54,331 bases of DNA from UBA3263 sp964586765 (GTDB lineage Bacteria; Bacteroidota; Bacteroidia; Bacteroidales; Muribaculaceae): contig CAZPHN010000015.1 of assembly GCA_964586765.1 (NCBI GenBank), positions 1 through 54,331 on the forward strand. Reading direction: 5' to 3'. The position numbers were made by a program, and so were the translations under genes. Position 1 is the first letter of the stretch. Each line of letters starts with the position of its first letter. Positions 8,128-18,280 of the stretch are shown in pieces. Under the pieces are notes generated by a model, which saw only the letters and a program-made list of their open reading frames with translations, was not told the DNA's origin and did not search any database.

Positions 8128-9402
8128 GTGTTTTACTATCTTTTCAGCAAATTAGGGCTCGCAGGCGAGACTTTTGCCCGACTCAGCGAATACGTGACCG
8201 TCCGGTCGGCGGTATCGTTCATGGTAGCACTTCTGTGTGCCACCATCCTCGGTCGGCATATCATAAACCGACTCCAGATGGCGCAGATGGGCGAAATAAT
8301 CCGCAATCTGGGTCTCGAAGGTCAGACAAAGAAACAGGGCACCCCGACCATGGGCGGAATCATCATCATTGTATCGATACTCATTCCCGCCCTTCTGTTC
8401 GGCAATCTGTCAAACGTATATATGCTTTTGATGATTGTGGCAACGATATGGCTCGGCGCACTCGGTTTTGCCGATGATTACCTGAAAATCAGACGCCATA
8501 ACAAGGACGGCATGGCGGGAAAATACAAGATTGTCGGTCAGATTGGCATCGGATTGATTGTAGGACTGACCATGATTTACAGCCCCGCCATCACCATAAG
8601 AGACAACACTGCGACACAAATCGCCACGACCCAAAACGTATATATCGAAAAAATTACCGAGGGGCAGGATACGAAAGCCACTCAGACCACCATCCCGTTT
8701 GTCAAGAACAACAACCTTGACTATGCATGGTTTACCAAATGGATAGGCAACGAAAAGACAGCCCAGACAGCCGGCTGGATTTTGTTTGTATTAGTCGTAA
8801 TCGTAGCCGTGACTGCCACGAGCAACGGCGCGAACCTTACCGACGGCATTGACGGACTCGCCACAGGAGTCAGCGCAATCATAGGCGTCGCTCTGCTGAT
8901 AATGGGTTATCTGGGCAGCAACGTAATCTACTCGACATACCTTAATATAATGTACATACCCGGAAGCGAAGAGCTGGTAGTCTACATGGCGGCATTTATC
9001 GGCGCGCTGATAGGTTTCCTCTGGTATAACTCATTTCCGGCTCAGGTATTTATGGGTGATACCGGCTCACTGACCCTCGGGGGTATCATAGCCGTTTTTG
9101 CCATACTAATCCGCAAGGAACTGCTTCTGCCGCTGCTATGCGGAGTATTCTTTATTGAGGATATTTCGGTAATGATTCAGACTTTTTGGTTCAAATTTAC
9201 AAAAAAACGCACCGGAGAGGGACAGCGTGTGTTCAAAATGGCACCGATTCACCATCATTTCCAAAAAGATGCCACTCCCGGAGCGAAAGTTCTATGGAAT
9301 CACCCTACCAACGGGATGCATGAGGCAAAAATCACAATCCGCTTCTGGATTATCTCGATTTTGCTTGCAGCCCTAACATTCATTACACTAAAAATTCGAT
9401 AA
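8128..9402 (+). CDS. mraY: Phospho-N-acetylmuramoyl-pentapeptide transferase
   Basis: A polytopic membrane enzyme of 424 aa that makes lipid I from UDP-MurNAc-pentapeptide and undecaprenyl phosphate. Visible signatures are KKQGTPTMGG, the DDYLK aspartate pair, SNGANLTDGIDGLA and the histidine-rich APIHHHFQ. It is longer than the roughly 360-aa proteobacterial enzyme because of an extra soluble loop at about 160-205, usual in Bacteroidetes. The start is GTG at 8128; the N-terminus MFYYLFSKLG matches the family and no better ATG exists. Its stop codon is directly followed by the murD ATG, with no intervening base. Confidence 0.96.
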   Translation: MFYYLFSKLGLAGETFARLSEYVTVRSAVSFMVALLCATILGRHIINRLQMAQMGEIIRNLGLEGQTKKQGTPTMGGIIIIVSILIPALLFGNLSNVYMLLMIVATIWLGALGFADDYLKIRRHNKDGMAGKYKIVGQIGIGLIVGLTMIYSPAITIRDNTATQIATTQNVYIEKITEGQDTKATQTTIPFVKNNNLDYAWFTKWIGNEKTAQTAGWILFVLVVIVAVTATSNGANLTDGIDGLATGVSAIIGVALLIMGYLGSNVIYSTYLNIMYIPGSEELVVYMAAFIGALIGFLWYNSFPAQVFMGDTGSLTLGGIIAVFAILIRKELLLPLLCGVFFIEDISVMIQTFWFKFTKKRTGEGQRVFKMAPIHHHFQKDATPGAKVLWNHPTNGMHEAKITIRFWIISILLAALTFITLKIR

Positions 9403-10755
9403 ATGGAAAAGAGAATAGTAATACTTGGTGGAGGTGAGAGCGGCGTCGGAGCCGCCATACTCGCCAAAGACAAAGGTTTTGACGTATTTCTGAGCGACAG
9501 CGGCAACCTGAAGCCCGTCCATGCCGCAACCCTCGAGCGTGAAGGCATAGCCTACGAGCAAGGGGGACACACGGAGTCACTTATTCTCAACGCCGACGAG
9601 GTAATCAAGAGTCCGGGCATTCCGCCCACCGCGCCCCTCATCCAGAAACTGATGGCGCAAGGGACTCCGATTATCTCTGAAATCGAATTTGCCGGACGCT
9701 ATACCAAGTCGAAAATGGTATGCATCACCGGCAGCAACGGCAAGACCACAACGACGGAGCTTACCTGCCATATTCTCCGCGCGGGAGGCATCGACGCATC
9801 GGTAGCCGGCAACGTCGGACGGTCACTCGCCCTTCAGGTGGCGCGCGAGCCTCATGATGTCTACGTGGTTGAGCTTTCGTCATTCCAATTAGAAAATATG
9901 TATGATTTTCGCGCCAATATAGCGATGATTCTCAACATCACTCCTGACCACATGGACCGCTACGACCATGAAATGCAGAATTACATTGACGCGAAATTCC
10001 GCATTATCCGCAACATGACCCCTGAGGACGCCTTTATATACTGGCAGGATGACCCCGTCATTAGACGTCAGCTCGAGCGAGTGGAAATTCAGGCTCAGCT
10101 GATGCCCTTCGGCGAACATCGCGAAGAGCTGACCCAAGCCTATATCGACGCGGAAAACGACCTGATTATCGGAGCGCAAAACGAGCCGTTGAAAATGCCC
10201 CGTGCCGACCTTGCCCTTAACGGACTGCACAATCTCTACAACTCGATGGCAGCCGGACTGAGCGCGAAACTCACCGGAGTCAAAAACGACAAGATTGCCC
10301 AAGCACTGGGCGACTTCGAGGGTGTGCCCCACCGCTTGGAGTATGTAGCCACTATTGACGGCGTGCGTTGGATTAACGACTCGAAGGCAACCAACGTCAA
10401 CTCATGCTGGTATGCGCTTGAAAGTATGCCCGAAAGCCGTACTACAGTGCTGATTCTCGGCGGCACGGACAAGGGCAACGATTATTCCGAAATACTTCCG
10501 CTTGTTCACCGTAAAGTGAAAGCAATAGTAGCGATGGGACTCAAAAATGAAAAAATAATGGAGTTTTTCAGCAAAGAAGTACCCGAAATCGTATCGACTG
10601 ACTCACTTGAGTCAGCCATCAAGGAATGTCAGCGTCTCAGCAGCGAAGGCGATACGGTTCTGTTGAGCCCCTGCTGCGCGAGCTTCGACCTTTTCACCTC
10701 CTACGTGGACCGCGGCAACAAATTCAAAAACGCAGTTAACTCTCTCAAAAAATAA
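9403..10755 (+). CDS. murD: UDP-N-acetylmuramoylalanine:D-glutamate ligase
   Basis: A 450-aa Mur ligase that adds D-glutamate to UDP-MurNAc-L-Ala in the cytoplasm. A Rossmann-like N-terminal domain opens with VILGGGESGVGAAI. The ATP loop is CITGSNGKTTTTEL at about 106-119, followed by the conserved NITPDHMDRY and the C-terminal domain with WINDSKATNVNS and LILGGTDKGNDY. The length is normal. It abuts mraY with no gap, and ftsW follows after 12 bp. Confidence 0.97.
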   Translation: MEKRIVILGGGESGVGAAILAKDKGFDVFLSDSGNLKPVHAATLEREGIAYEQGGHTESLILNADEVIKSPGIPPTAPLIQKLMAQGTPIISEIEFAGRYTKSKMVCITGSNGKTTTTELTCHILRAGGIDASVAGNVGRSLALQVAREPHDVYVVELSSFQLENMYDFRANIAMILNITPDHMDRYDHEMQNYIDAKFRIIRNMTPEDAFIYWQDDPVIRRQLERVEIQAQLMPFGEHREELTQAYIDAENDLIIGAQNEPLKMPRADLALNGLHNLYNSMAAGLSAKLTGVKNDKIAQALGDFEGVPHRLEYVATIDGVRWINDSKATNVNSCWYALESMPESRTTVLILGGTDKGNDYSEILPLVHRKVKAIVAMGLKNEKIMEFFSKEVPEIVSTDSLESAIKECQRLSSEGDTVLLSPCCASFDLFTSYVDRGNKFKNAVNSLKK

Positions 10756-10767
10756 AACCGACCGCTT

Positions 10768-12141
10768 ATGTATCGTAAAGGAGACACAGAAATCACGGCA
10801 GCCGCAATAGACCGGAGCGAAACGCGCGCGGAAGCGACTCCGGTCAACAAACCGGACACTCACATCTGGGGCGTATATTGCTGCATAGTGATTATTTCGG
10901 TTATAGAACTTTACTCCGCCTCCTCGTTTGAAATAGCCAAACAGGGACTTTACAGCCCGCTGATACGCCACATCGGCTTCCTTTTCATAGGATTTCTGCT
11001 GATGATAGGTATTCAGCGAATCCACTACCGCTATTTCGCGCCGGCGGCATACCTGATATTCGGAGCGAGCGCACTGGCGATGATTTATGTATTCTTCTTC
11101 GGTGAGGTAATCAACGGAGCCAAACGCGCCATAAATCTGCATTTCATGTCACTTCAACCTGCAGAATTCATAAAACTGTCTGCAGTGCTGATACTTGCGG
11201 TGGTTTTGGGGCGCACACAGCTCAAAAAAGATGAAAACATAAGAAACAAGGGTCTGATATTGGCAACCGTCTTGGTACTGGTAATGTCATTGCTTCTGTT
11301 CACCCAAGGACTGACCAATACGCTCATCCTGATGGCAATCTGCATCTCAATGCTGCTGTTAGGTTCGCTCGAGTGGCGCAAGTTCGGCATAATCATGTTC
11401 GTGTTCGCCATCTGTGCCGGCATGGGTGCGTGCGCCAAGATAGCAATGTCGAAAAAATCGAAGGATGTCGTTGCCGATGCTCCGTCTTTGGTCGACTCGC
11501 GCGGAAAGGTCTATATCATACCCGAAGCGGTAGGCGGGGGCGGCGGTTCACGTATGGAAGATGATACTTGGAGCAACCGTCTCAAGCAGTTCTTCAGCAC
11601 CAGCAAGAAATACGAGCAGGGCATCAACGCGAGCAACCTTCAGGAAATGCGCTCATACATGGCGCAGGCAAACGGAGGTCTGTTCGGAGTCTTTCCCGGC
11701 AACTCGCGCGAGACATCACGACTGCCGCTGGCATTCTCAGATTATATCTACGCCATAATTATAGAGGACCTCGGGTTCGTAATAGGCGGAGTGGGCGTAA
11801 TGCTGCTCTATCTGTGGCTGCTGGCACGCGCCTACATGATAGCCCGCCGATGCAATCAGATATACCCGGCATTCCTCGTGACAGGCTGCGCGGTGCTGAT
11901 TACGGTACAGGCTCTGTTTCATATGGCAATCGTTACGGGAGCTTTCCCCGTGTCGGGTCAGCCCTTACCGCTCTTCTCCAAGGGAGGTACGTCAATAATC
12001 GTGACGAGTATCGCTTTCGGCGTGATGCTAAGCGTAAGCCGCTACAGCGTGCGCAACAAGGGCGCGAGCAGCAAGGCACTCAAAGCCGAAGCAGATGCCC
12101 TTCCTGAAGCACTTCGTGGCGAAAATCCGACACAATTTTAA
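10768..12141 (+). CDS. ftsW: Septal peptidoglycan glycosyltransferase FtsW (SEDS family)
   Basis: A 457-aa SEDS membrane protein that polymerises lipid II at the septum with FtsI. It has about ten hydrophobic segments. Family signatures include NGAKRAI with LQPAEFIKL, the periplasmic region GGLFGVFPGNSRET, and FSDYIYAIIIEDLG with the final FKGGTS-like SKGGTSIIVTSIAFG. A hydrophilic insert at about 230-290 (with GGGGGSRMEDD) is longer than in E. coli. The first 30 residues are a soluble tail. It lies in the cluster between murD and murG. Confidence 0.95.
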   Translation: MYRKGDTEITAAAIDRSETRAEATPVNKPDTHIWGVYCCIVIISVIELYSASSFEIAKQGLYSPLIRHIGFLFIGFLLMIGIQRIHYRYFAPAAYLIFGASALAMIYVFFFGEVINGAKRAINLHFMSLQPAEFIKLSAVLILAVVLGRTQLKKDENIRNKGLILATVLVLVMSLLLFTQGLTNTLILMAICISMLLLGSLEWRKFGIIMFVFAICAGMGACAKIAMSKKSKDVVADAPSLVDSRGKVYIIPEAVGGGGGSRMEDDTWSNRLKQFFSTSKKYEQGINASNLQEMRSYMAQANGGLFGVFPGNSRETSRLPLAFSDYIYAIIIEDLGFVIGGVGVMLLYLWLLARAYMIARRCNQIYPAFLVTGCAVLITVQALFHMAIVTGAFPVSGQPLPLFSKGGTSIIVTSIAFGVMLSVSRYSVRNKGASSKALKAEADALPEALRGENPTQF

Positions 12142-12169
12142 TGTTTTTGAACTCATTTGAACTAAAAAT

Positions 12170-13270
12170 ATGAAAATCCTGATAAGTGGCGGCGGGACCG
12201 GAGGTCACATTTTCCCCGCACTATCCATAGCCAACGCGCTCAGACGCAGAATGCCCGACTGTGAGATTCTCTACGTAGGTGCATTAGGGCGAATGGAAAT
12301 GGAGCGTGTTCCCGAAGCGGGATATAAGATTGTAGGTCTGCCGGTTGCCGGTTTTGACCGCAAACGCCTGTGGCGTAACATTCCGGTTCTTTGGAAACTA
12401 TGGAAATCCATGAGGATGGCGCGCCGTATTGTCCGCAAATTCAAACCCGATATAGCTATCGGTGTAGGAGGATATGCGTCCGGTCCGACACTTAAAGCAG
12501 CCCAGAAAGCAAAAGTGCCGACACTGCTTCAGGAACAGAATTCATATGCAGGCGTGACAAACAAACTGCTTGCCGAAAAAGCAACGGCAATCTGCTGCGC
12601 CTACGAAGGAATGGAACGTTTTTTCGACCCGGAGCGCATAGTCCTGACCGGCAATCCTGTTCGTGCGGCACTGACAGAATGTTCGCTTACCCAACAGGAA
12701 GCAAAGGTAAAACTCGGTTTTGACCCGGAGAAACCCCTTGTGCTTGCCGTAGGCGGCTCATTGGGCGCGCGCACCATCAACCGCGCCATGGCGAAGTCAC
12801 TACACGCCATCTTGGCAGAGGGCGCGCAACTGATGTGGCAGACGGGTAAACTCTATATAAACGAGTTTGAAGGCATGGCAAAGGGTCACGAAGGCGTAAA
12901 AATTTCCGCCTTCATATCTGACATGGCGGTAGCATATCGTGCCGCTGACCTTGTAGTGGCGCGTGCGGGCGCATGCACCATCTCGGAGCTGACCCTGCTG
13001 GGCAAACCGTCAATCCTCGTGCCGAGTCCCAACGTGGCGGAGGACCATCAGCGCAAGAACGCGGAGGCACTTGCCAAGCGCGGAGCGGCGCGTATGATTC
13101 TCGATGCGGATGCCGACACCAAGCTGACCGATGCGATTGTCGAACTGCTGCGCGATACTGACGGGCGCAACAAATTGGCGACGGAGGTCCTGAAGATGGG
13201 ACTGCCCGACGCCGATGAGAAAATTGTCGATAAAATCATAGAAATCATAACCAATGCAAGAAAAAAATAA
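12170..13270 (+). CDS. murG: UDP-GlcNAc:lipid I N-acetylglucosaminyltransferase
   Basis: A 366-aa GT28 glycosyltransferase at the inner face of the membrane, converting lipid I to lipid II. The N-terminal glycine-rich loop ISGGGTGGHIFPALSIA is at residues 4-20. The acceptor-binding GVGGYASGP and the donor-side RAGACTISELTLLGKPSILVPSPN are both clear. The 3' end overlaps murC by 17 bp. Confidence 0.97.
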   Translation: MKILISGGGTGGHIFPALSIANALRRRMPDCEILYVGALGRMEMERVPEAGYKIVGLPVAGFDRKRLWRNIPVLWKLWKSMRMARRIVRKFKPDIAIGVGGYASGPTLKAAQKAKVPTLLQEQNSYAGVTNKLLAEKATAICCAYEGMERFFDPERIVLTGNPVRAALTECSLTQQEAKVKLGFDPEKPLVLAVGGSLGARTINRAMAKSLHAILAEGAQLMWQTGKLYINEFEGMAKGHEGVKISAFISDMAVAYRAADLVVARAGACTISELTLLGKPSILVPSPNVAEDHQRKNAEALAKRGAARMILDADADTKLTDAIVELLRDTDGRNKLATEVLKMGLPDADEKIVDKIIEIITNARKK

Positions 13271-14630
13271 AAATATATACTTTGTAGGAGCCGGCGGCAT
13301 AGGAATGGCTGCGCTTGAACGCTATTTCCTTAACCGCGGATGTAAAGTGGCGGGATATGACCGCACACGCACCGACCTTACCGACGCGCTTACCAACGAG
13401 GGCGTCCATATTGACTTTGATGATGACCCCGCACTCATTCCCACGGATTTCCGCAATCCGGAGGACACACTGGTTGTCTATACGCCCGCCATTCCGGAAA
13501 GCCACCGCGGACTGCAGTGGTTTCGCGAGAACGGTTTCAACCCGGTAAAGCGCGCGGCGGTTCTCGGACAGGTCACCCGTCAGTTAAAGGCACTCTGTTT
13601 TGCGGGAACTCACGGCAAGACAACCACAAGCTCCATGGCTGCCCATCTGTTGGAGTCAAGCGGCACGGGATGTAACGCATTCCTTGGCGGAGTACTGCGC
13701 AATTACGGCACGAACTATCTGCTGAAGCCGGAAAGCCCCTATGCGGTGGTCGAAGCTGATGAATATGACCGCTCATTCCATCACCTGACACCTTATATTG
13801 CCGTAATCACGTCGACAGACCCTGACCATCTTGACATTTACGGTACGGAAGAAGCATATTTAGAGAGTTTCGCACACTTTACGGAGCTAATCCGTCCCGA
13901 CGGCTATCTGCTTATCCACTCCGGACTGAAACTGAAACCGCGTCCTGCCGAGGGCGTCACGGTCTATACCTATGGAGCCGCCGAAGGAGACTTCCACGCT
14001 GAAAATATTGACATGGGTCAAGGTCAGATTACATTTGACATGGTTACGCCCGACGGCGCGACCATCAAAGGTATCAGCCTCGGCGTTCCGGTTGAAATAA
14101 ACATTGACAATGCTATCGCAGCCTGTGGCGCGGTTTGGATTGCCGCACGCAATGAAGTCAGCCCTCAGGATTTCCGCAGTGCCATGGCTTCATTCCTCGG
14201 AGCCAAACGCAGATTTGAATTCTGGCTCAAGACCGCAGACCATGTAGTTATTGATGATTACGCACATCATCCCGACGAACTGCGCGCATCTATCCGCTCG
14301 GTGCGCCGCCTCTATCCCGGGAAGAAACTTACCGTAGCTTTCCAGCCTCACCTGTTCAGCCGTACGCGCGACTTCGCGCCCGACTTCGCATCTGCACTGA
14401 GCCTTGCCGATGAGGTAATGATTCTTCCCATATATCCTGCCCGCGAACTGCCTATAGAGGGAGTTGACTCGGACCTCATTCTGCGCTCGGTCACCTCTCC
14501 GGAGAAATCAGTAGTTAGCCGCGAAGAATTAGTTGAGCGTATAGCCACCGAAAAGCCTGAGCTGCTGCTCACCGTAGGCGCGGGCGACATCAACCTACTG
14601 CTTCCCGAAATCACCGAATCGCTTAAATGA
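13254..14630 (+). CDS. murC: UDP-N-acetylmuramate:L-alanine ligase
   Basis: A 458-aa Mur ligase that adds the first residue, L-alanine, to UDP-MurNAc. The N-terminal loop YFVGAGGIGMAALERYF and the ATP loop AGTHGKTTTSSM (about 117-128) are clear, as are VEADEYDRSF and VIDDYAHHPDE. It overlaps murG by 17 bp and ends in an ATGA overlap with ftsQ, which implies coupled translation. Together with MurD and MurE it leaves only MurF absent from this cluster. Confidence 0.97.
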   Translation: MQEKNKNIYFVGAGGIGMAALERYFLNRGCKVAGYDRTRTDLTDALTNEGVHIDFDDDPALIPTDFRNPEDTLVVYTPAIPESHRGLQWFRENGFNPVKRAAVLGQVTRQLKALCFAGTHGKTTTSSMAAHLLESSGTGCNAFLGGVLRNYGTNYLLKPESPYAVVEADEYDRSFHHLTPYIAVITSTDPDHLDIYGTEEAYLESFAHFTELIRPDGYLLIHSGLKLKPRPAEGVTVYTYGAAEGDFHAENIDMGQGQITFDMVTPDGATIKGISLGVPVEINIDNAIAACGAVWIAARNEVSPQDFRSAMASFLGAKRRFEFWLKTADHVVIDDYAHHPDELRASIRSVRRLYPGKKLTVAFQPHLFSRTRDFAPDFASALSLADEVMILPIYPARELPIEGVDSDLILRSVTSPEKSVVSREELVERIATEKPELLLTVGAGDINLLLPEITESLK

Positions 14631-15481
14631 CAAAAAAGACCCTCATAATAATCTTCGGATGCGTTCTGCTGACCTTCTACCTGATAGTGGCGGTTGGCTG
14701 GAGCCGGTTCAGTGCCCGTACGGAAAAGTGCCGGGGGCTGGAGAACGGACGCATAGAGGTAGTGGACCCCGACGACGTTGGCTTCGTGACGTCAGAGGAG
14801 CTTACCCACGAACTCATAGCCTCACTTGGCGACTCCCTGACCGAAATGAGTTATGACGCGCTTGACCTGTCAAACCTGCAGAAACACCTTAACAGCTTAG
14901 ATAAAATAGAACGCGCCGAGGTGGTCCGGCTATCAGATGACCATCTGCGAATACGCGTATATCCTATGGAACCGGTGGCACGCATCTGGACCAACGGCAA
15001 AAGCTATTATGTCAACCGCGAGGGAAAAACCATAGCCGCGTCAAGCAAATACAGGATAGACGTTCCGCAGGTTATAGGCAGGTTCGATTCGCTCTACTCC
15101 ACCACCCGACTGCTCCCGCTGCTTGATAATCTGAGCAAACGTCCCGACTTTGAGCGCATAATCACGATGATTAACGCCACGGACTCTGCCAATATCCTGT
15201 TGGTACCGGCAGTCAGAGGTCATATAATCAATCTTGGCAATCCCGACAATATCAATGACAAGCTCAACCGTCTGCAAACCTTCTACCGTAAGGTCCTTCC
15301 CGTTAAAGGATGGAATCATTACGACACCATATCGCTTAAATGGGACGGTCAGATAGTTGCGACACGTCGCAACGGCAAATTACCGGACCTCAGCGTCAAA
15401 ATTATCGAAGAACTTGAAAACGAAGCCGACGATGCGTCAACAATGTCAACCTCGACCGTCGCCGACATTTCTCAACCATAA
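14627..15481 (+). CDS. ftsQ: Cell division protein FtsQ-like
   Basis: A 284-aa bitopic protein with a short cytoplasmic start, one transmembrane helix at about 4-24 (KTLIIIFGCVLLTFYLIVAV) and a periplasmic part that fits a POTRA plus FtsQ beta domain (IERAEVVRLSDDHLRIRVYPMEPVARIW). Position between murC and ftsA and the 4-bp ATGA overlap with murC support the call, as the sequence itself is poorly conserved. In the divisome it bridges early and late proteins. Confidence 0.9.
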   Translation: MTKKTLIIIFGCVLLTFYLIVAVGWSRFSARTEKCRGLENGRIEVVDPDDVGFVTSEELTHELIASLGDSLTEMSYDALDLSNLQKHLNSLDKIERAEVVRLSDDHLRIRVYPMEPVARIWTNGKSYYVNREGKTIAASSKYRIDVPQVIGRFDSLYSTTRLLPLLDNLSKRPDFERIITMINATDSANILLVPAVRGHIINLGNPDNINDKLNRLQTFYRKVLPVKGWNHYDTISLKWDGQIVATRRNGKLPDLSVKIIEELENEADDASTMSTSTVADISQP

Positions 15482-15491
15482 ACACAAAACC

Positions 15492-15518
15492 TAAACACTA
15501 AACACTAAACACTAAACC
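15492..15518 (+). repeat. Period-7 array (TAAACAC) upstream of ftsA
   Basis: TAAACAC occurs three times in a row from 15492, followed by TAAACCA. Degenerate versions (ATAAACC) continue to within 20 nt of the ftsA start at 15557. The array fills most of the 75-bp gap between ftsQ and ftsA. Confidence 0.75.
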
Positions 15519-15556
15519 AAACACTAACCCGAAAACCATAAACCATAGACCAATAT

Positions 15557-16918
15557 ATGTCACGTTCTATCGTCGCCATTGAAATAGGCAGTTCAAAAAT
15601 CAAGGGAGCCATAGGCGAACTTGACCCATCAGGCGCACTCCTGATAAGAGGCATCGAAGAAATTCAGCAGGACCCGAACATTGTCAGCTACGGACTTGTC
15701 CAGAACGTCCGCGAGGTTGCCAATGAGCTCAAGCGAGTTATCACGGCACTTGACAGCCGCCTGTCCAAGTCAAACATCTCAGGCGTCTACGTAGCCGTAG
15801 GCGGACGTTCGCTCAAATCGACCCCGGCATTGCTCGAAGAGCATCTTCCCGGAGTAACGGAGGTCACACCTGAAATAGTAGAGCAACTGATGGACCGCGC
15901 GCAGACCACCTCGCCTGACCGCACCTTGCTTGAAGTTCTGCCTACAGAATACAGAATTGACGGCAAAGCCCACGGTATCAACCCCATCGGTATACTCGGT
16001 ACCGATATGCAGGCTCACGTCAACCTCGTTACCATCCGCACCCAGCTCATGCGCAATCTGCAGATGGCAATCAGCGACAAATTAGGATTGAAAATCAACG
16101 GATTTGTGGTGCGTCCGCTTGCTGTGTCCAATCTCGTAATGAGCGATGAAGAGCGTCGCTTAGGCGCGATGCTTGTAGACTTCGGCGCGGAAACCACCAC
16201 CGTATCCATCTACAAAAAGGGAACCTTGCAGTATTTAGCGACCATCCCCTTAGGCTCTCGACATATCACACGTGACCTCACCGCCCTACCCTTTACGGAA
16301 GAGCGCGCCGAGGAAATCAAAAAGACGCTCGGCAATGCCCTGCCCGGCAAAGCCACGGTTGAGGACTCCCTGAGTCAGGTCGACACAACCGAAATCAATA
16401 ATTATATAGGCATGCGTGCAGGCGAAATCGCCGCCAATATCAACGCCCAGATTGGATTTGCGGGTCTGACGGCGCAGGATTTACCTTGCGGTGTAATCCT
16501 TGTGGGCGGTGGAGCCAACCTTCGCGGGTTCGTCGAATTGCTTGGTCAGGAGACCGGACTGCCGGTACGCCGTGGCACCACCCCGTCGACCGTCAGAGTA
16601 CTTGGCGCGAAGCTCAATCCCGTACAGGACTTGGATATCGTTGCTATCATGAAGGCACTTTCGGCTGATGAAATCAAAGAATGTGTTGCGGTAAAACCCA
16701 CCGAAGTAGCGGAACCGAAACCGGAGCCTAAGCCGGTAGTCGAAACGCCCGCGAAACCGGTTGATGAAGAGCCGTTTGCCGGAGCTGACGATGAAGATGA
16801 AGAGGAGGATGACATTGAACATTATGAGAAACCGGGACTTTTCCGACGCATTTTTACAGGAATCCGGCGTTCAATGGCTCCCCTTGATGAGGATGATACC
16901 GATGAGGACTTTAAATAA
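15557..16918 (+). CDS. ftsA: Cell division protein FtsA
   Basis: A 453-aa actin-like ATPase that tethers FtsZ to the membrane. The phosphate 1 loop VAIEIGSSKIKGAIGEL is at residues 5-21, the phosphate 2 region is MLVDFGAETTTVSIY, and the adenosine motif is GVILVGGGANLRGF. After the fold comes a long linker rich in P and E (about 375-425) and then the C-terminal membrane-targeting helix GLFRRIFTGIRRSM. An acidic end (DEDDTDEDF) follows that helix, where E. coli FtsA simply stops. ftsZ follows after 36 bp. Confidence 0.95.
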   Translation: MSRSIVAIEIGSSKIKGAIGELDPSGALLIRGIEEIQQDPNIVSYGLVQNVREVANELKRVITALDSRLSKSNISGVYVAVGGRSLKSTPALLEEHLPGVTEVTPEIVEQLMDRAQTTSPDRTLLEVLPTEYRIDGKAHGINPIGILGTDMQAHVNLVTIRTQLMRNLQMAISDKLGLKINGFVVRPLAVSNLVMSDEERRLGAMLVDFGAETTTVSIYKKGTLQYLATIPLGSRHITRDLTALPFTEERAEEIKKTLGNALPGKATVEDSLSQVDTTEINNYIGMRAGEIAANINAQIGFAGLTAQDLPCGVILVGGGANLRGFVELLGQETGLPVRRGTTPSTVRVLGAKLNPVQDLDIVAIMKALSADEIKECVAVKPTEVAEPKPEPKPVVETPAKPVDEEPFAGADDEDEEEDDIEHYEKPGLFRRIFTGIRRSMAPLDEDDTDEDFK

Positions 16919-16954
16919 CACCTATTCCAAATCAGAACTAACAAGTCAAAAGAT

Positions 16955-18280
16955 ATGACAATAGATGATATCTGCACAAACAGCGAGTTTGTGACTCCCC
17001 AAGAGGACAAGGAACATTCAAACACCAAAGATATTATAAAGGTTATCGGCGTAGGTGGCGGCGGCGGTAATGCCGTTGGTTATATGTATAACCAGAACGT
17101 CAAGGACGTTAAATTCGTTGTCACCAATACCGATGAACAGGCACTGAAAATTTCGCCGGTACCTGACCGAGTATTGTTAGGCAGCACCGGATTGGGTGCA
17201 GGCGACAAGCCGGAAGTAGCGCGTCTGGCAGCGGAAGAGAGCATCGAGGCAATCAACGCGCTTTTTGATGAAAAAACCAAGATGGTATTCATCACTGCCG
17301 GTATGGGCGGCGGCACCGGTACCGGCGCGGCTCCCGTAGTAGCACGCGCGGCAAAAGAACATGGAGTGCTGACCGTAGGCATCGTGACAATCCCCTTTGA
17401 GTTCGAGGGCAAAAAGAAAATTATCAAGGCACTTCAGGGCGCGGAAGAAATCCGCAAACATGTCGACGCTCTGCTCCTTATTAATAATGAGCGACTGATT
17501 GACATTTATCCCGACCTTGATTTCGATACGGCTTTTGCCAAGGCGGATGATACGCTCGCAACTGCCGCACGCTCCATTTCCGACCTGATTACCAACAATG
17601 ACGTCAAGATGAACATTGACTTCAACGATGTCGACACAACCTTGCGCAACGGCGGCTCCGCAATCATTTCCTGCGGCTATGGCGAGGGCGATGACCGCGT
17701 TGATGTAGCTATCAATAACGCATTGGAATCACCGCTGCTCCGCAATAGCAATATCCTCAGCGCAAAGCGTCTGCTCATCAACCTTACGTATGACCCGGAC
17801 GCAGAACAGAAATTCAAGATGGGCGAGATGACCGCATTCTCTGAATTCGTAAACTCCATCGAGGATGTCGCAGTTATTTCCGGCGTAAGCTATGACCGCA
17901 CCTTGGGAAATAAGATTCAGGTCACCATCCTTGCTTCAGGTTTTGAGACCGAAATGACAATCAAGAATGAGCCTGTCAAGTCCGTCAAGCCTAAAAAGGA
18001 TGAATCGGGTCAGAAACCTCAGGTTGAGTCAGGTACTGGCATTGATGATGTAGAAAGTGCGTTCCGCCGCAAAAAATATGTCATACTTCAACCGGACCAG
18101 ATGGATGACGACGCCGTCATTGACCGTTTGGAAAATACCCCCACATACAGCCGTAAAGGCAAGGCGGTAAGCAACATTGCCGGTAAGGAAGGCGGGGTAC
18201 CCGTCACTCCCGCCGCCGCACCCGTTCCCCAGCCCTCCGGCAACCGTCAGGAGTCACAAGACGACGCTATTATTTTCTAA
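16955..18280 (+). CDS. ftsZ: Cell division GTPase FtsZ
   Basis: A 441-aa tubulin homologue forming the Z ring. The N-terminal GTP-binding part has VIGVGGGGGNAVGYM (30-44), the tubulin signature GGGTGTG at 118-124, and the synergy-loop region NVDFNDVDT-like MNIDFNDVDTTLRN. A variable linker from about 340 leads to a conserved-peptide-like TPTYSRKGK (about 395-403), followed by an unusual proline-rich tail of about 38 residues, so the FtsA-binding peptide is not at the very end. It is the last gene of the cluster. Confidence 0.97.
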   Translation: MTIDDICTNSEFVTPQEDKEHSNTKDIIKVIGVGGGGGNAVGYMYNQNVKDVKFVVTNTDEQALKISPVPDRVLLGSTGLGAGDKPEVARLAAEESIEAINALFDEKTKMVFITAGMGGGTGTGAAPVVARAAKEHGVLTVGIVTIPFEFEGKKKIIKALQGAEEIRKHVDALLLINNERLIDIYPDLDFDTAFAKADDTLATAARSISDLITNNDVKMNIDFNDVDTTLRNGGSAIISCGYGEGDDRVDVAINNALESPLLRNSNILSAKRLLINLTYDPDAEQKFKMGEMTAFSEFVNSIEDVAVISGVSYDRTLGNKIQVTILASGFETEMTIKNEPVKSVKPKKDESGQKPQVESGTGIDDVESAFRRKKYVILQPDQMDDDAVIDRLENTPTYSRKGKAVSNIAGKEGGVPVTPAAAPVPQPSGNRQESQDDAIIF

